From Streptomyces parvus (GTDB lineage: Bacteria > Actinomycetota > Actinomycetes > Streptomycetales > Streptomycetaceae), in assembly GCF_014648875.1 (NCBI RefSeq), contig NZ_BMRY01000008.1, forward strand, positions 186,001 through 250,000: DNA of 64,000 nucleotides, read 5' to 3'. Positions 43,772-53,182 of the stretch are shown piece by piece. The notes beneath the pieces were generated by a model, which did no database searches, was not told where the DNA came from, and saw only the letters and a list, made by a program, of their open reading frames with translations. The first letter of the stretch is position 1. Each line of letters begins with the position of its first letter. Both the position numbers and the translations under genes were made by a program.

Positions 43772-45727
43772 TCAGGAGAAGTCGGCGACATTCTCCCTGG
43801 TGACCACCTTGACCGGCACCTTCACCGTGCTCGCGACCTTCTCGTCCTTCGCTGCCTTGACCGCGTTCCGCACCGCGATCTTCCCGAGTTCGGCGGGCTG
43901 TTGGGCGACCGACGCGTAGAGCGTGCCGGCCTCGACCGCCTTGAGGCCGTCCGGGGTGCCGTCGAAACCGACGACCGAGACGGACTTCCCGGCCTTGCTG
44001 CCGAGCGCCTTGGCCGCGCCGAGCGCCATCTCGTCGTTCTCGGCGAAGACGCCGGTGACGCCGGGGTGCGACTGGATCAGGTTCGTCATGACGTCCAGGC
44101 CCTTGGTGCGGTCGAAGTCCGCGGGCTGCTTGGCGACCACCTTGATGTCCGGGTACGCCTTCAGCCCCTCGGCGAATCCGGCCCCGCGCTCGCGGCTGGC
44201 GGAGGTGCCCGCCGTGCCCTGGAGGATGACGATGCTGCCCTTGCCGCCGAGCTTGTCGGCCAGCGCGTCGGCGGCGAGCTTGCCGCCCGCCACGTTGTCG
44301 GAGGCGACGAGGGTGGCGGTGTCTGCCTTGTTGACGCCCCGGTCGGCGGCGATCACGGGGATGTCCGCCTTGTTGGCGCTGCGGACGCCCGGTCCGACGG
44401 CATCCGAGTCCACCGGGTTGACGATGATCGAGGAGACTCCCGAACTGGTGAAGTTCTGGAGTTGGTTGGCCTGCTGGGAGGCGTCGTTCTGGGCGTCGGT
44501 GACGGTGAGGTCGATGCCCGCCTTCTCCGCTTCCGCCTGTGCGCCTTCCTTCATCTGCACGAAGAAGGGGTTGTTGAGCGTGGAGAGGGACATGCCGATC
44601 TTCTTCGTGGAGCCGGACGAACCGGAGTTGAAGTAGGAGACGGCGCCGACGACCAGGGCGACGGCGAGGGCCGCCCCGGCGAACTTGAGTGCTCCCCTGC
44701 GGCCCGACCCCGGTGCGCCGGGTGCCGTACCGGCCGAGGAGGCCGCCCCCGAACCGGCCTTGCGGCGCAGGGTGTCGAGCAGGACGGCCAGCGCGATGAC
44801 GACGCCGATGACGACCTGCTGCCAGAACGCCGACACGGAGAGGAGGTTGAGGCCGTTGCGGAGGACGGCGAGGATCAGCGCGCCGATCAGGGTGCCGGAC
44901 GCCTTGCCGACGCCGCCGGCCAGGCTCGCCCCGCCGATGACGACGGCGGCGATGGCGTCGAGTTCGTACCCCTGGGCGGCCTGCGGCTGCGCGGAGACGA
45001 GACGCGAGGCCAGGACGATGCCCGCGACGGCGGCGAAGAGGCCGGACAGGGCGTAGATGACGATCTTCTGGCGCTTGACGCGGAGACCGGAGAGCCGGGC
45101 CGCCTCCTCGTTGCCGCCGATGGCGTACATCGAGCGGCCGATGAAGGTGCGGCCGAGGATCAGCGCGGTGACCAGGCCCATCGCGATCATCACGAGGACG
45201 GGTACGGGGAGCCAGCCGCCGAGCGTGTCACCGAGCCGCGAGACGGAGTCGGGGAAGGCGATCGGGCTGCCCTGCGAGATGACGAGCGAGAGACCTCGGG
45301 CGATCGAGAGCATCGCCAGCGTGGCGATGAACGGCGGGAGTTTGCCGTACGAGATCAGGGCGCCGTTCACGAAGCCGCAGGCGATGCCGGTGACGATCGC
45401 GAGGACGACGGCCAGGACGACGGGTACGCCCGCCGAGGTCGCCGACCAGGCGAGGACCGTCGCGGACAGGGCGGCCACCGAGCCGACGGACAGGTCGATG
45501 CCCGCCGAGACGATGACGAAGGTGACGCCGAACGCGAGGATGGCGGTGACGGCCGCCTGGACGCCGACGTTCAGCAGGTTCTGGGTGGTGAGGAAGTCTC
45601 CGGAGAGCAGCGACATCGCCACCACGAGGACGACGAGGGCGCTCAGCGCTCCGTTGTCGAGCAGGACGCGGCGTATCACGGAGGTGCCCCCTGCGCCCGT
45701 GTCGCTCTTGAGTGTCTCAGTGGCCAC
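43772..45727 (-). CDS. Ribose ABC permease fused to substrate-binding protein (RbsC-RbsB)
   Basis: One polypeptide of 651 residues. Residues about 1-330 are an RbsC permease with roughly 8-10 TM helices and the SAGIDLSVGSVAAL motif; EEAARLSGL coupling region near 215. A Gly/Ser/Ala linker and an extra TM (FAGAALAVALVVGAV) near 345-362 lead to an RbsB-type periplasmic-binding domain from about 372 (IGMSLSTLNNPFF...) to the end. The binding protein is therefore tethered to its own permease rather than being a separate lipoprotein. GTG start overlaps rbsA by 11 nt. Fusions of this type occur in Streptomyces ribose operons. No internal stop or frameshift. Confidence 0.92.
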   Translation of the reverse strand: MATETLKSDTGAGGTSVIRRVLLDNGALSALVVLVVAMSLLSGDFLTTQNLLNVGVQAAVTAILAFGVTFVIVSAGIDLSVGSVAALSATVLAWSATSAGVPVVLAVVLAIVTGIACGFVNGALISYGKLPPFIATLAMLSIARGLSLVISQGSPIAFPDSVSRLGDTLGGWLPVPVLVMIAMGLVTALILGRTFIGRSMYAIGGNEEAARLSGLRVKRQKIVIYALSGLFAAVAGIVLASRLVSAQPQAAQGYELDAIAAVVIGGASLAGGVGKASGTLIGALILAVLRNGLNLLSVSAFWQQVVIGVVIALAVLLDTLRRKAGSGAASSAGTAPGAPGSGRRGALKFAGAALAVALVVGAVSYFNSGSSGSTKKIGMSLSTLNNPFFVQMKEGAQAEAEKAGIDLTVTDAQNDASQQANQLQNFTSSGVSSIIVNPVDSDAVGPGVRSANKADIPVIAADRGVNKADTATLVASDNVAGGKLAADALADKLGGKGSIVILQGTAGTSASRERGAGFAEGLKAYPDIKVVAKQPADFDRTKGLDVMTNLIQSHPGVTGVFAENDEMALGAAKALGSKAGKSVSVVGFDGTPDGLKAVEAGTLYASVAQQPAELGKIAVRNAVKAAKDEKVASTVKVPVKVVTRENVADFS

Positions 45728-47288
45728 GGGGGCCCTCCTCTTCGTTCTTCGGTGCGGGGTGTGCGTGGGGCGGCGTCGGGGTGGAGACCGCGAGGGCCAT
45801 CACCGCGTCCTGGGTGGCTTCCTCGGCGGGGAGTTCCCCGGCGATCCGGCCCTGCGCCATCACGAGGACGCGGTCGCTCATGCCGAGCACCTCGGGCAGA
45901 TCGCTGGAGATCATCAGGACGGCGTGGCCGGAGGCGGTCAGTTCGTTGATGAGCTGGTAGATCTCGACCTTGGCGCCGACGTCGATGCCCCGGGTGGGCT
46001 CGTCGAGGATGAGGACCCGGGTGTCGGCCAGCAGCCATTTGCCGATGACGACCTTCTGCTGGTTGCCGCCGGACAGCGTGCGCACGTGCTGGCCGATGCC
46101 GGACATGCGGACGCCGAGCTGCTTCGCGATGCGGGCGGCGGCGGTGCGCTGGCCCTTGAGGTCGACGAGCCCGGAGCGGGTGGCGGACCGCAGGGTGACC
46201 AGGCCCAGGTTCTCCTGCACGGAGGCGTCGAGCACCAGCCCCTGGCCCTTGCGGTCCTCGGGTACGAGGCCTATCCCGGCGCTCATGGCGGCGGGGACGT
46301 CGTGCCGGGCGAGGCGTTCGCCGCGTACGTCGACGGTGCCGGCGTCGTACGGGTCCGCGCCGAAGACCGCGCGCGCCACCTCCGTACGCCCGGCGCCGAC
46401 GAGTCCGGCGAGGCCGACGACCTCGCCGGCGTGCACGTCGAAGCTGATGTCGTGGAAGACACCGTCACGGGTCAGCCCCCGCACGGACAGCAACGCGTCG
46501 CCGGTGTCGGGGCGTTCGCGCGGGTACTGCTGCTCGATGCTGCGGCCGACCATGAGCTGGACGAGTTCGTCCTCCGGGGTGGAGGCGGGGACCTGGTCGA
46601 TGCTGCGGCCGTCGCGGAGGACGGTGACGCGGTCGCCGAGTGCGGCGATCTCTTCCAGGTGGTGGGTGATGAAGACGATCCCGACGCCGTCCTCGCGGAG
46701 TTGGCGGACGATCGCGAAGAGCTTGTCGACCTCTTCGGAGGTGAGGACGGCGGTCGGCTCGTCCATGATGAGGACGCGGGCGTCCAGGCTGAGCGCCTTG
46801 GCGATCTCCACCATCTGGAGCCGGGCGATGCCCAGTTCCCGGACCTTGGCGTCGGGGCGCACGTCGACGCCTACCCGGCGCAGCAGCTCTGCCGCGTCCT
46901 GGCGCATCCGCCGGTGGTCGACGAGCCCGTAGCGGCGCGGCTGGCGGCCGAGATAGATGTTCTCGGCCACCGTCAGATCGGGGACGAGGTTGAACTCCTG
47001 GTAGATGGTGGCGATCCCGAGCCGTTCGGCGTCCTGGGCGCCGTCGATGCGGACCTCGCGGCCCTCGGCGAGGATGCGGCCGTGGTCGGGGCGGTAGGCG
47101 CCGGAGAGCATCTTGATGAGGGTGCTCTTGCCCGCGCCGTTCTCACCGAGCAGGACGTGCACTTCGCCTCTGCGGAGGTCGAAGTCGACGTTGTCGAGCG
47201 CCACGACGCCGGGGAAGGTCTTGCGCAGACCCTCGATGCGCAGCAACTCGTCGGGCGCGGTGGTGGGTTGCTCCTCCGGTGCGGTCAC
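45717..47288 (-). CDS. rbsA: Ribose ABC transporter ATP-binding protein
   Basis: Double ATPase of 523 residues. First cassette: Walker A GENGAGKST and Walker B VLIMDEPTAVL. Second cassette has the usual degenerate Walker A (GLVGAGRTE), signature LSGGNQQKVVIGKWL and VLILDEPTRGIDVG. GTG at 47288 overlaps the rbsR stop (GTGA) with AGGAG upstream; the open frame extends further upstream into rbsR but is Arg/Pro-rich noise. Confidence 0.93.
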   Translation of the reverse strand: MTAPEEQPTTAPDELLRIEGLRKTFPGVVALDNVDFDLRRGEVHVLLGENGAGKSTLIKMLSGAYRPDHGRILAEGREVRIDGAQDAERLGIATIYQEFNLVPDLTVAENIYLGRQPRRYGLVDHRRMRQDAAELLRRVGVDVRPDAKVRELGIARLQMVEIAKALSLDARVLIMDEPTAVLTSEEVDKLFAIVRQLREDGVGIVFITHHLEEIAALGDRVTVLRDGRSIDQVPASTPEDELVQLMVGRSIEQQYPRERPDTGDALLSVRGLTRDGVFHDISFDVHAGEVVGLAGLVGAGRTEVARAVFGADPYDAGTVDVRGERLARHDVPAAMSAGIGLVPEDRKGQGLVLDASVQENLGLVTLRSATRSGLVDLKGQRTAAARIAKQLGVRMSGIGQHVRTLSGGNQQKVVIGKWLLADTRVLILDEPTRGIDVGAKVEIYQLINELTASGHAVLMISSDLPEVLGMSDRVLVMAQGRIAGELPAEEATQDAVMALAVSTPTPPHAHPAPKNEEEGPRGH

Positions 47289-48301
47289 CGGTCGCTCCTC
47301 TGGTTCGTTGCGGCCCCGCCGGACGAGCGGCGTACGACGAGGCGGGCGGGCAGGGTGACGGACTGCGGGGTCCGTCCTTCGATCAGGTCGGCCAGCGCGC
47401 GCACGGCGGCCCGTGCCAGGTCGGCGGTGGGCTGGGCGATGGCGGTGATCGGCGGATCGGTGTGGACGAACCACGGGATGTCGTCGAAGGCGGCGAGCGC
47501 GATGTCGTCGGGGACCCGCAGGCCGCGCGCCCGGATCGCGTCGAGGGCGCCGAGTGCCATGAGGTTGTCGGCGGCGAACACGACCTCGGGCGGTTCGGCC
47601 AGGGCGAGGAACCGCTCGGTGGCCCGGCGTCCGCTGGCGGCCTGGAAGTCGCCCTGCCCGATGTAGGCGTCGGGCAGGGCGAGCCCGAGCCCCCGCAGGG
47701 CCTCCCGGAACGCTTCGACCCGCTCGTTGCCGGTGGTGGTGGCGGCGGGCCCGGCGATGATGGCGAGCCTGCGGTGACCGAGTCCGTGCAGATGGGCGAC
47801 GAGATCCTTGACCGCGCCCGTACCGTCGGCCCGGACGACGGGCACGTCGATGCCGGGGATCCAGCGGTCGACGAAGACCATCGGCGTACCGCCCAGGGCG
47901 ACGTCCCGCATCAGCGGGGAGCCGCCGTCGGCGGGCGAGACGAGGAGCCCGTCGATCCTGCGGTCGATGAGCGTGCGGATGTGGTGGTCCTGGAGCTCGG
48001 GCCGCTCGTCGGCGTTGCCGATGATGACGCTGTAGCCGAGCGCGCGGGCCTCTTCCTCGACGAAGCGGGCCAGCTCGGTGAAGTACGGGTTGAGCACATC
48101 ACTGATGACCAGGCCGAGGGTGCGGGTCTGGGCGGTGCGCAGCGAGCGGGCCACCGCGTTGGGCCGGTAGCCGAGCGCCTCGACGGCGGCGAGGACACGG
48201 GTGCGCGCCTCTGCGCTGACGGACGGATGGCTGTTCAGCACGCGCGAGACCGTGGCGACGGACACTCCCGCCTCGGCCGCGACATCCTTGATGCTCGCCA
48301 T
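47285..48301 (-). CDS. rbsR: LacI-family ribose operon repressor
   Basis: Repressor of 338 residues. The LacI HTH is complete (IKDVAAEAGVSVATVSRVLN, then hinge RPNAVARSLRT), followed by a periplasmic-binding-protein-like effector domain (LGLVISDVLNPYF...AFDDIPWF). Very strong ribosome binding site AAGGAGGTGG. It is the first gene of the rbs operon, so it should autoregulate through the two operators about 80 nt upstream. Confidence 0.9.
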   Translation of the reverse strand: MASIKDVAAEAGVSVATVSRVLNSHPSVSAEARTRVLAAVEALGYRPNAVARSLRTAQTRTLGLVISDVLNPYFTELARFVEEEARALGYSVIIGNADERPELQDHHIRTLIDRRIDGLLVSPADGGSPLMRDVALGGTPMVFVDRWIPGIDVPVVRADGTGAVKDLVAHLHGLGHRRLAIIAGPAATTTGNERVEAFREALRGLGLALPDAYIGQGDFQAASGRRATERFLALAEPPEVVFAADNLMALGALDAIRARGLRVPDDIALAAFDDIPWFVHTDPPITAIAQPTADLARAAVRALADLIEGRTPQSVTLPARLVVRRSSGGAATNQRSDR

Positions 48302-48379
48302 GTCCGGACCACCTCCTTGTGGTTTCCGTACACCTCGAAACCCGGTGACCGACCGGTGGTGGACCGGTTCACGACGCCG

Positions 48380-48415
48380 TGGAATCGATTACACGGATGA
48401 TTGGAATCGATTACA
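48380..48415. promoter_or_regulatory. Two tandem LacI-type operators of the rbs operon
   Basis: The 14-mer TGGAATCGATTACA occurs at 48380-48393 and 48402-48415, exactly 22 bp apart (two helical turns), each centred on the palindrome AATCGATT. The complementary strand TGTAAT resembles a -10 element, so a bound repressor would cover the operon promoter. The 22-bp phasing places both sites on the same DNA face. Confidence 0.8.
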
Positions 48416-48430
48416 TGGCCGAAAGCAAGA

Positions 48431-48470
48431 CCCCCTCCCGTGGCCGAGACCGGATCGTGACGGGAGGGGG
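48431..48470. terminator. Orphan 11-bp hairpin upstream of rbs promoter
   Basis: Arms 48431-48441 and 48460-48470 pair perfectly with an 18-nt loop. It stands between two divergent genes, so it terminates no obvious annotated transcript. It could insulate the rbs promoter from antisense transcription or sit in the leader of the large helicase gene. The rest of 48471-48599 shows no clear element. Confidence 0.5.
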
Positions 48471-48599
48471 CGGTCAGCTTCCGGTTCGTAGGTCACCGGT
48501 TCCGCTGCGGCTCGACCTGTTGGGGCCGGTAGATTCGACGGGCAGCTGATCAGTAACGGAAGCGGACGGGTGCCGCGGGTGTGACAGGGGCGGGGCGGG

Positions 48600-51500
48600 T
48601 TGCGGAGCGAACGGGGCCGGGGTCACCACCGGGGAGCATTGCTGGAGTGTTGGCGCGCGATCGAGCTGTTCGGTCCACCGAGCATCCCGGCGGCGCGCCG
48701 ACGGCGCTCCGCCGCACGGTCCGGGCCCCGGGACGAGTACATCGTCGACCTGACGCCGCAGCCGGGACGCCTGCCGTCGCGCCTGCCGTGGGACGCCGAT
48801 CATCCGGAGACGGCCGCACGCCGGGCACCGCGCGGCCGGATGTGGCGGCACGAGATCTACTGCGGGGTCTTCGATCTGGAGCTGCTCCGTCAGGCGATGG
48901 TCTCGGTACTGCCTGCGGGGACCGATCCGGATCCCGGGGTGCCACAGTCCGAGCTGAAGCTGTCGGGCCAGAGCGCGATGTTCGCCCTGGTCCTGGACGA
49001 TGAGGGGCGTCCGGTCGAGGAAACGTCGGTGATTTCCGCCTGCGCCTGGGCGACCGGTCGTCTCTTCGATCCGGGACCTTCGACACCGGGGTGGCTGGAC
49101 GGCTTCGAGGATCTCGACGACGCGTTCGGCGCGGCGATCGACGAGCTGACGGCTACCACGATTCCCTATGGCTCCGCCGCCCGCCCCGGCACGACGGACG
49201 AGCAGCGGCCCCGCTCCGGACCTGGGCCGGAAGCCGGGGCCGGGGCCGACAGTGGGAGCTGGCAACGGCTGGTCGGTGAGATTCTGGGCGGCGCCGCCGT
49301 CGGCGCGGTCGAGGCGCTGTTCGGGGAGGTCGTCGGGCTCGCTCTGCAGGGCGCGGCCGAACCCCTGGTACGTCGCGCCGCGGACTGGGTGGCGTCCCGC
49401 AAGCTCGTCGAGAGTCAGAGGGACCACGAAGGTCCGGAAGGTGGCAACGGTGTTCCGGAGCGGGCGTCGGGCGGCTCGGCGGAACCGTCGGAGCGGGACG
49501 AGGACAGCTCCGGTCGCCGCGCGCTCGGGCTGGCCGATCTCGTCGCCCTGACCGCGCAGATCGCCGATCTGTGCGGAGTGCGGGACCGACTGCGGCCGGA
49601 GGTGATCCGGGTGCGGAGCACGTTGGTCTACCGGCCCAAGGACCCCCGGACGAAGTCCGCCGTGGCGCCCTTCCTGAACAGCCTGCTCCCTCCTGATCTC
49701 GCCCGGGTGGCCGAGGCCGCCGGGAAGGGAATCGGACCTGCTCTGGAGGCGTATCTGACCGAGCACGATGCTGTTTCCGTCCGGAAGCGGACGGATGTGC
49801 GCCGGGAGCGCGGAGCCGTGCTGGCCGGGGTCGGTCCGGAGTTGGTTCCGTCGGGGCGGTGGCCCTCACCGGCGCAATACCCGCTCGCCCTGAGCCAGCA
49901 GTTCGCGGTAGACCGGATGCTGGCCGACCGGGCGGGCACCGAGGGTGGCATGTTCTCCGTGAACGGCCCTCCCGGCACCGGCAAGACGACAATGCTGCGT
50001 GACCTGGTCGCCGCTCTGGTCGTCGAGCGGGCAGCGGTGCTGGCCACGTTCGACCGTCCCGGACAGGCATTCACCGGTCCGGCGTGGCGGGGGAAGGACC
50101 GGCAGGGCAAACACGCGCGGTTCGTCGCGCGGCTCGACCCCCGGCTGACCGGTTTCGAGATCGTGGTCGCCTCCTCCAACAACGGCGCGGTCGAGAACAT
50201 CACGGCCGAATTGCCCGGCATCGACGCGCTCGGTGAGCACTGGCGCGACGGCCCCGGTCACTTCTCCGACCTCGCCTCCGCCCTCCTCGGCGGCCGCGCG
50301 TGGGGGCTGGTGGCAGCGGTGCTCGGGAACAAGACCAACCGCAAGGAGTTCAGCGAACGCTTCTGGTGGGGCCGACTCCCCGAGAAGGAGGCCGAAGCCC
50401 GGTCCGAGGCAGGACAGCCTCCTCTGCGCGGCATGCAGGCCGTCCTGACCGACTGGATCCCGCCGCGGACTCCGCCCGGCGGTCGGCGTGCCCCGGCCCC
50501 GGCGGATCGGACCGGGCCGGCCGGACCCACCGAGCCCGTACCGTCGTGGGCTGCCGCCGTCGCCGCGTTCCGCGCCGCCCAGGCCGAGGTCGAGCGTCTG
50601 CGCACCGAGCGCGCCCGGCTGGCCTCGGCGCTGGCGGCCGTCGAATCCCCGTCGGCCGGCCAGCGGATCGCGGACCTGGAAGCCGCCGTGCGCCGCGCGG
50701 ACCAAGAGGTCACTGCCTCTACGACTGCCTTCGAACGGGCCATCACCGCCGCCGACGGAGCCCGGAGCGCCGCCGCCGGGGCGGAGGCCCTGCACCGGGC
50801 GGCCACCGCGCACGTGCCACGGGCCCGGCAGGAGCTGGCCACTGCCCGTGCCGACCTCTCCGCCGCCCGTGAAATGGCCACGTATCACCGCGACTACGTC
50901 ACCGCGCTCACTGCCCGCCGGGACGCTCCGCCTGTCGTCGAGAGGGGCCTGCGCGGAGGACTGCGGCGCCTGCTCCAGAGCTCGGCCGACCGGCAGGCCG
51001 CCCAGTGGCAGCAGGAGCATACCCAGGCCGAGATCGCACAGTTGCTCGTCCAGCAGCGCATCGCCCTCGACGACTCCCTGGCAGAGATCTCCTCGGCTGT
51101 TCGCGCCGAGGCCCTTGCCGAAGACCGGAACGCCCAGGCCGCCACCGCCGTCGACGAGGCCGCCGCGCGCCTCACCGCCGCCCGCGCGCGTCAAGAAGCC
51201 ACGCGCTCCCGGCAGGCCGCGGCGGACACCGCCGTACGGCGTGCCCGGCGGGCCGCCGAAGCGGCGCGCCACGACGTGCGGGCCGCCATCGCCGAGCTCG
51301 ACGGACAGCACCAGACGCTGCAGCAGGCGGCCGGCCTGCTGCCCTCGCTGCCGCTCGGCTGGCAGCACCTCGACGAATCGGCTCAGGAACTCGGCTCCCC
51401 CTGGTCCGACGAGGCCTGGTCCACCGCACGCAGCGACCTGTTCCTGCGCGCCCTCGACCTGCACCGCGCCTTCGTCGCCGGGGCAGCCAAGAAGGTCCGT

Positions 51501-52559
51501 GGAAATCTCCAGGTCCTGGTGGAGCTGATGGCGGGCACCAACGGGCCGCTCCCCGACGAGGAGGTCGAGCATGCCTGGCAGACCCTCTTCCTCCTGGTGC
51601 CCGTCGTCTCCACCACGTTCTCGTCCGTCGGCAGCATGTTCGCCCGCCTCGGCCGGGAGTCGATCGGCTGGCTGCTCGTCGACGAAGCCGGGCAGGCGAC
51701 GCCGCAGGCCGCCGTCGGGGCACTGTGGCGTGCCCGCCGAGCCGTTCTGGTCGGCGACCCCCTCCAACTGGAGCCTGTCGTCACCATGCCCGCGGCTCTG
51801 CAGCGGCGGCTGCTGCGCGCCTACGGCGTCGACGAACGGTGGCTGCCCTCGGCCACGTCCGCCCAGGCCGTGGCCGATCGGACCAACCGCTACGGCACCT
51901 ACCTGCCGGCCCCGGGCAGCGACGAGCATGTCTGGGTGGGATCACCTCTGCGCGTCCACCGCCGATGCGAGGACCCGATGTTCACCGTCAGCAATGCCGT
52001 CGCCTACGACGGCCTCATGGTCCACGGCACCGCCCCACAGGCGTTCCCCGACAGGGAGCGCGATGGGCTGCTGCCCAGCCGCTGGCTCAACACCGACGAC
52101 CCCACCCGCCCGGCCGACGCCCCATGGGGCGAGCGCGATCGCCGTGCCTTCGAGTTCGTCCTCGATCTCCTGGAGCGGCACGGCGTCGGTGTCGAACGCA
52201 TTCGCGTCATCGCTCCGTTCCGGGCGCTCGTCGCCGAGTGCAAGAAGGTCTGCCGCGGCCGTGCGGGCTGGACCGCGGACCTCCTGGAGGAACGCTGCGC
52301 CACCGTCCACCGTGCGCAGGGCAAGGAAGCCGACGTGGTCGTCCTCGTGCTCGGCGGAGGGCGCCCCGGAGCCCGCGAGTGGGCGGCCGGCACACCGCAT
52401 CTGCTCAACGTCGCCGCGAGCCGCGCCAAGCGCCGCCTCTACGTCGTCGGGGAGCGCAGCTTGTGGGCCACTCTCCCCCATTTCAACGTCCTCGCCGCCG
52501 AACTGGCGGAGTTCGACCACCATCGTGACCGGGCGGCCTGGCCACCGGACGGCGAATGA
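48600..52559 (+). CDS. Large SF1 (UPF1/Dna2-like) helicase with coiled-coil insert
   Basis: Protein of up to 1319 residues. Walker A NGPPGTGKTTMLRDL lies near residue 458; motif II is LLVDEAGQATPQ near 1027, GDPLQLEPVV near 1050, and C-terminal motifs HRAQGKEADVVVLVLG near 1240 and NVAASRAKRRLYVVG. Between Walker A and motif II lies about 330 residues of Ala/Arg/Glu-rich coiled coil (residues 640-960), split-motor style. The first 450 residues are an unidentified domain. Start uncertain: TTG at 48600 or TTG at 48639 (LLECWRAIELF). Defence helicases often have such architecture; a nuclease motif was not recognised. No obvious partner on the same strand. Confidence 0.8.
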   Translation: MRSERGRGHHRGALLECWRAIELFGPPSIPAARRRRSAARSGPRDEYIVDLTPQPGRLPSRLPWDADHPETAARRAPRGRMWRHEIYCGVFDLELLRQAMVSVLPAGTDPDPGVPQSELKLSGQSAMFALVLDDEGRPVEETSVISACAWATGRLFDPGPSTPGWLDGFEDLDDAFGAAIDELTATTIPYGSAARPGTTDEQRPRSGPGPEAGAGADSGSWQRLVGEILGGAAVGAVEALFGEVVGLALQGAAEPLVRRAADWVASRKLVESQRDHEGPEGGNGVPERASGGSAEPSERDEDSSGRRALGLADLVALTAQIADLCGVRDRLRPEVIRVRSTLVYRPKDPRTKSAVAPFLNSLLPPDLARVAEAAGKGIGPALEAYLTEHDAVSVRKRTDVRRERGAVLAGVGPELVPSGRWPSPAQYPLALSQQFAVDRMLADRAGTEGGMFSVNGPPGTGKTTMLRDLVAALVVERAAVLATFDRPGQAFTGPAWRGKDRQGKHARFVARLDPRLTGFEIVVASSNNGAVENITAELPGIDALGEHWRDGPGHFSDLASALLGGRAWGLVAAVLGNKTNRKEFSERFWWGRLPEKEAEARSEAGQPPLRGMQAVLTDWIPPRTPPGGRRAPAPADRTGPAGPTEPVPSWAAAVAAFRAAQAEVERLRTERARLASALAAVESPSAGQRIADLEAAVRRADQEVTASTTAFERAITAADGARSAAAGAEALHRAATAHVPRARQELATARADLSAAREMATYHRDYVTALTARRDAPPVVERGLRGGLRRLLQSSADRQAAQWQQEHTQAEIAQLLVQQRIALDDSLAEISSAVRAEALAEDRNAQAATAVDEAAARLTAARARQEATRSRQAAADTAVRRARRAAEAARHDVRAAIAELDGQHQTLQQAAGLLPSLPLGWQHLDESAQELGSPWSDEAWSTARSDLFLRALDLHRAFVAGAAKKVRGNLQVLVELMAGTNGPLPDEEVEHAWQTLFLLVPVVSTTFSSVGSMFARLGRESIGWLLVDEAGQATPQAAVGALWRARRAVLVGDPLQLEPVVTMPAALQRRLLRAYGVDERWLPSATSAQAVADRTNRYGTYLPAPGSDEHVWVGSPLRVHRRCEDPMFTVSNAVAYDGLMVHGTAPQAFPDRERDGLLPSRWLNTDDPTRPADAPWGERDRRAFEFVLDLLERHGVGVERIRVIAPFRALVAECKKVCRGRAGWTADLLEERCATVHRAQGKEADVVVLVLGGGRPGAREWAAGTPHLLNVAASRAKRRLYVVGERSLWATLPHFNVLAAELAEFDHHRDRAAWPPDGE

Positions 52560-52711
52560 CCGGCACCGGAGCCTCGCTCGGAGCGCGGGCCCGCTCACCG
52601 GTCGTCGGCAGCTCGGGGACGGCGTCCTCGTCATTGGAGTGAGTACGGGGCCACGCTCGGTTGAGTCATCCGTCTCATGTCCGGCGGCGGCGAACCGGTG
52701 AGGATCAGGGC

Positions 52712-53071
52712 ATGGATTCTCGCACCTATGACGCGCTCTACGGACCGGCCCGCATCACACCTCCGCCTCGCCGCCCCGGTGTGGTGCTGCTGTCCGCGGT
52801 GCTGTGGCTGCTCACGTCGCTGTCCGTCTCCTGGCTGTGCTTCCTGGTCGGGATGACAGCGCTGTGGGGAGCGGCGGCCGGTGCGCCGGTCGGCGGCCTT
52901 CTGCTGTGCTGCTTCGCGGTCCTGTGCGTCGGCGCGGGCATGTTCGTCGCGGTCTGCCGGGCACCGGCGGTGCGGCGTATGTCCGGTGACGCGCGCAGTC
53001 TCCTGCTGGGAGCGCTGGCCTGTCCGGTTCCCCTGGTCCTGGCGGCGGCTGCGTGGTTCTCCATCGGGTGA
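52712..53071 (+). CDS. Small integral membrane protein
   Basis: Protein of 119 residues with a Pro/Arg N-terminus (YGPARITPPPRRPG) and three predicted TM helices near residues 23-48, 52-75 and 95-117. No known domain recognised. ATG at 52712 with an AGGATCAGGG purine-rich region before it. It follows the large helicase by 152 nt. Confidence 0.65.
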   Translation: MDSRTYDALYGPARITPPPRRPGVVLLSAVLWLLTSLSVSWLCFLVGMTALWGAAAGAPVGGLLLCCFAVLCVGAGMFVAVCRAPAVRRMSGDARSLLLGALACPVPLVLAAAAWFSIG

Positions 53072-53182
53072 TCGGCTCCGCAGCGCATCCGGACTCTGCC
53101 CACCGGGGCATGCCACCGGTCCGGCAAAGCAGAAGACCCCATGCGAAGTGGATCGAACACCGGCAAGCCGTCGTCGGACTGA

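Noticed and set aside
42989..45949. Plus-strand open frame of 986 codons opposite the rbs operon
   Set aside because: Antisense to three well-supported genes, no motif in its translation.
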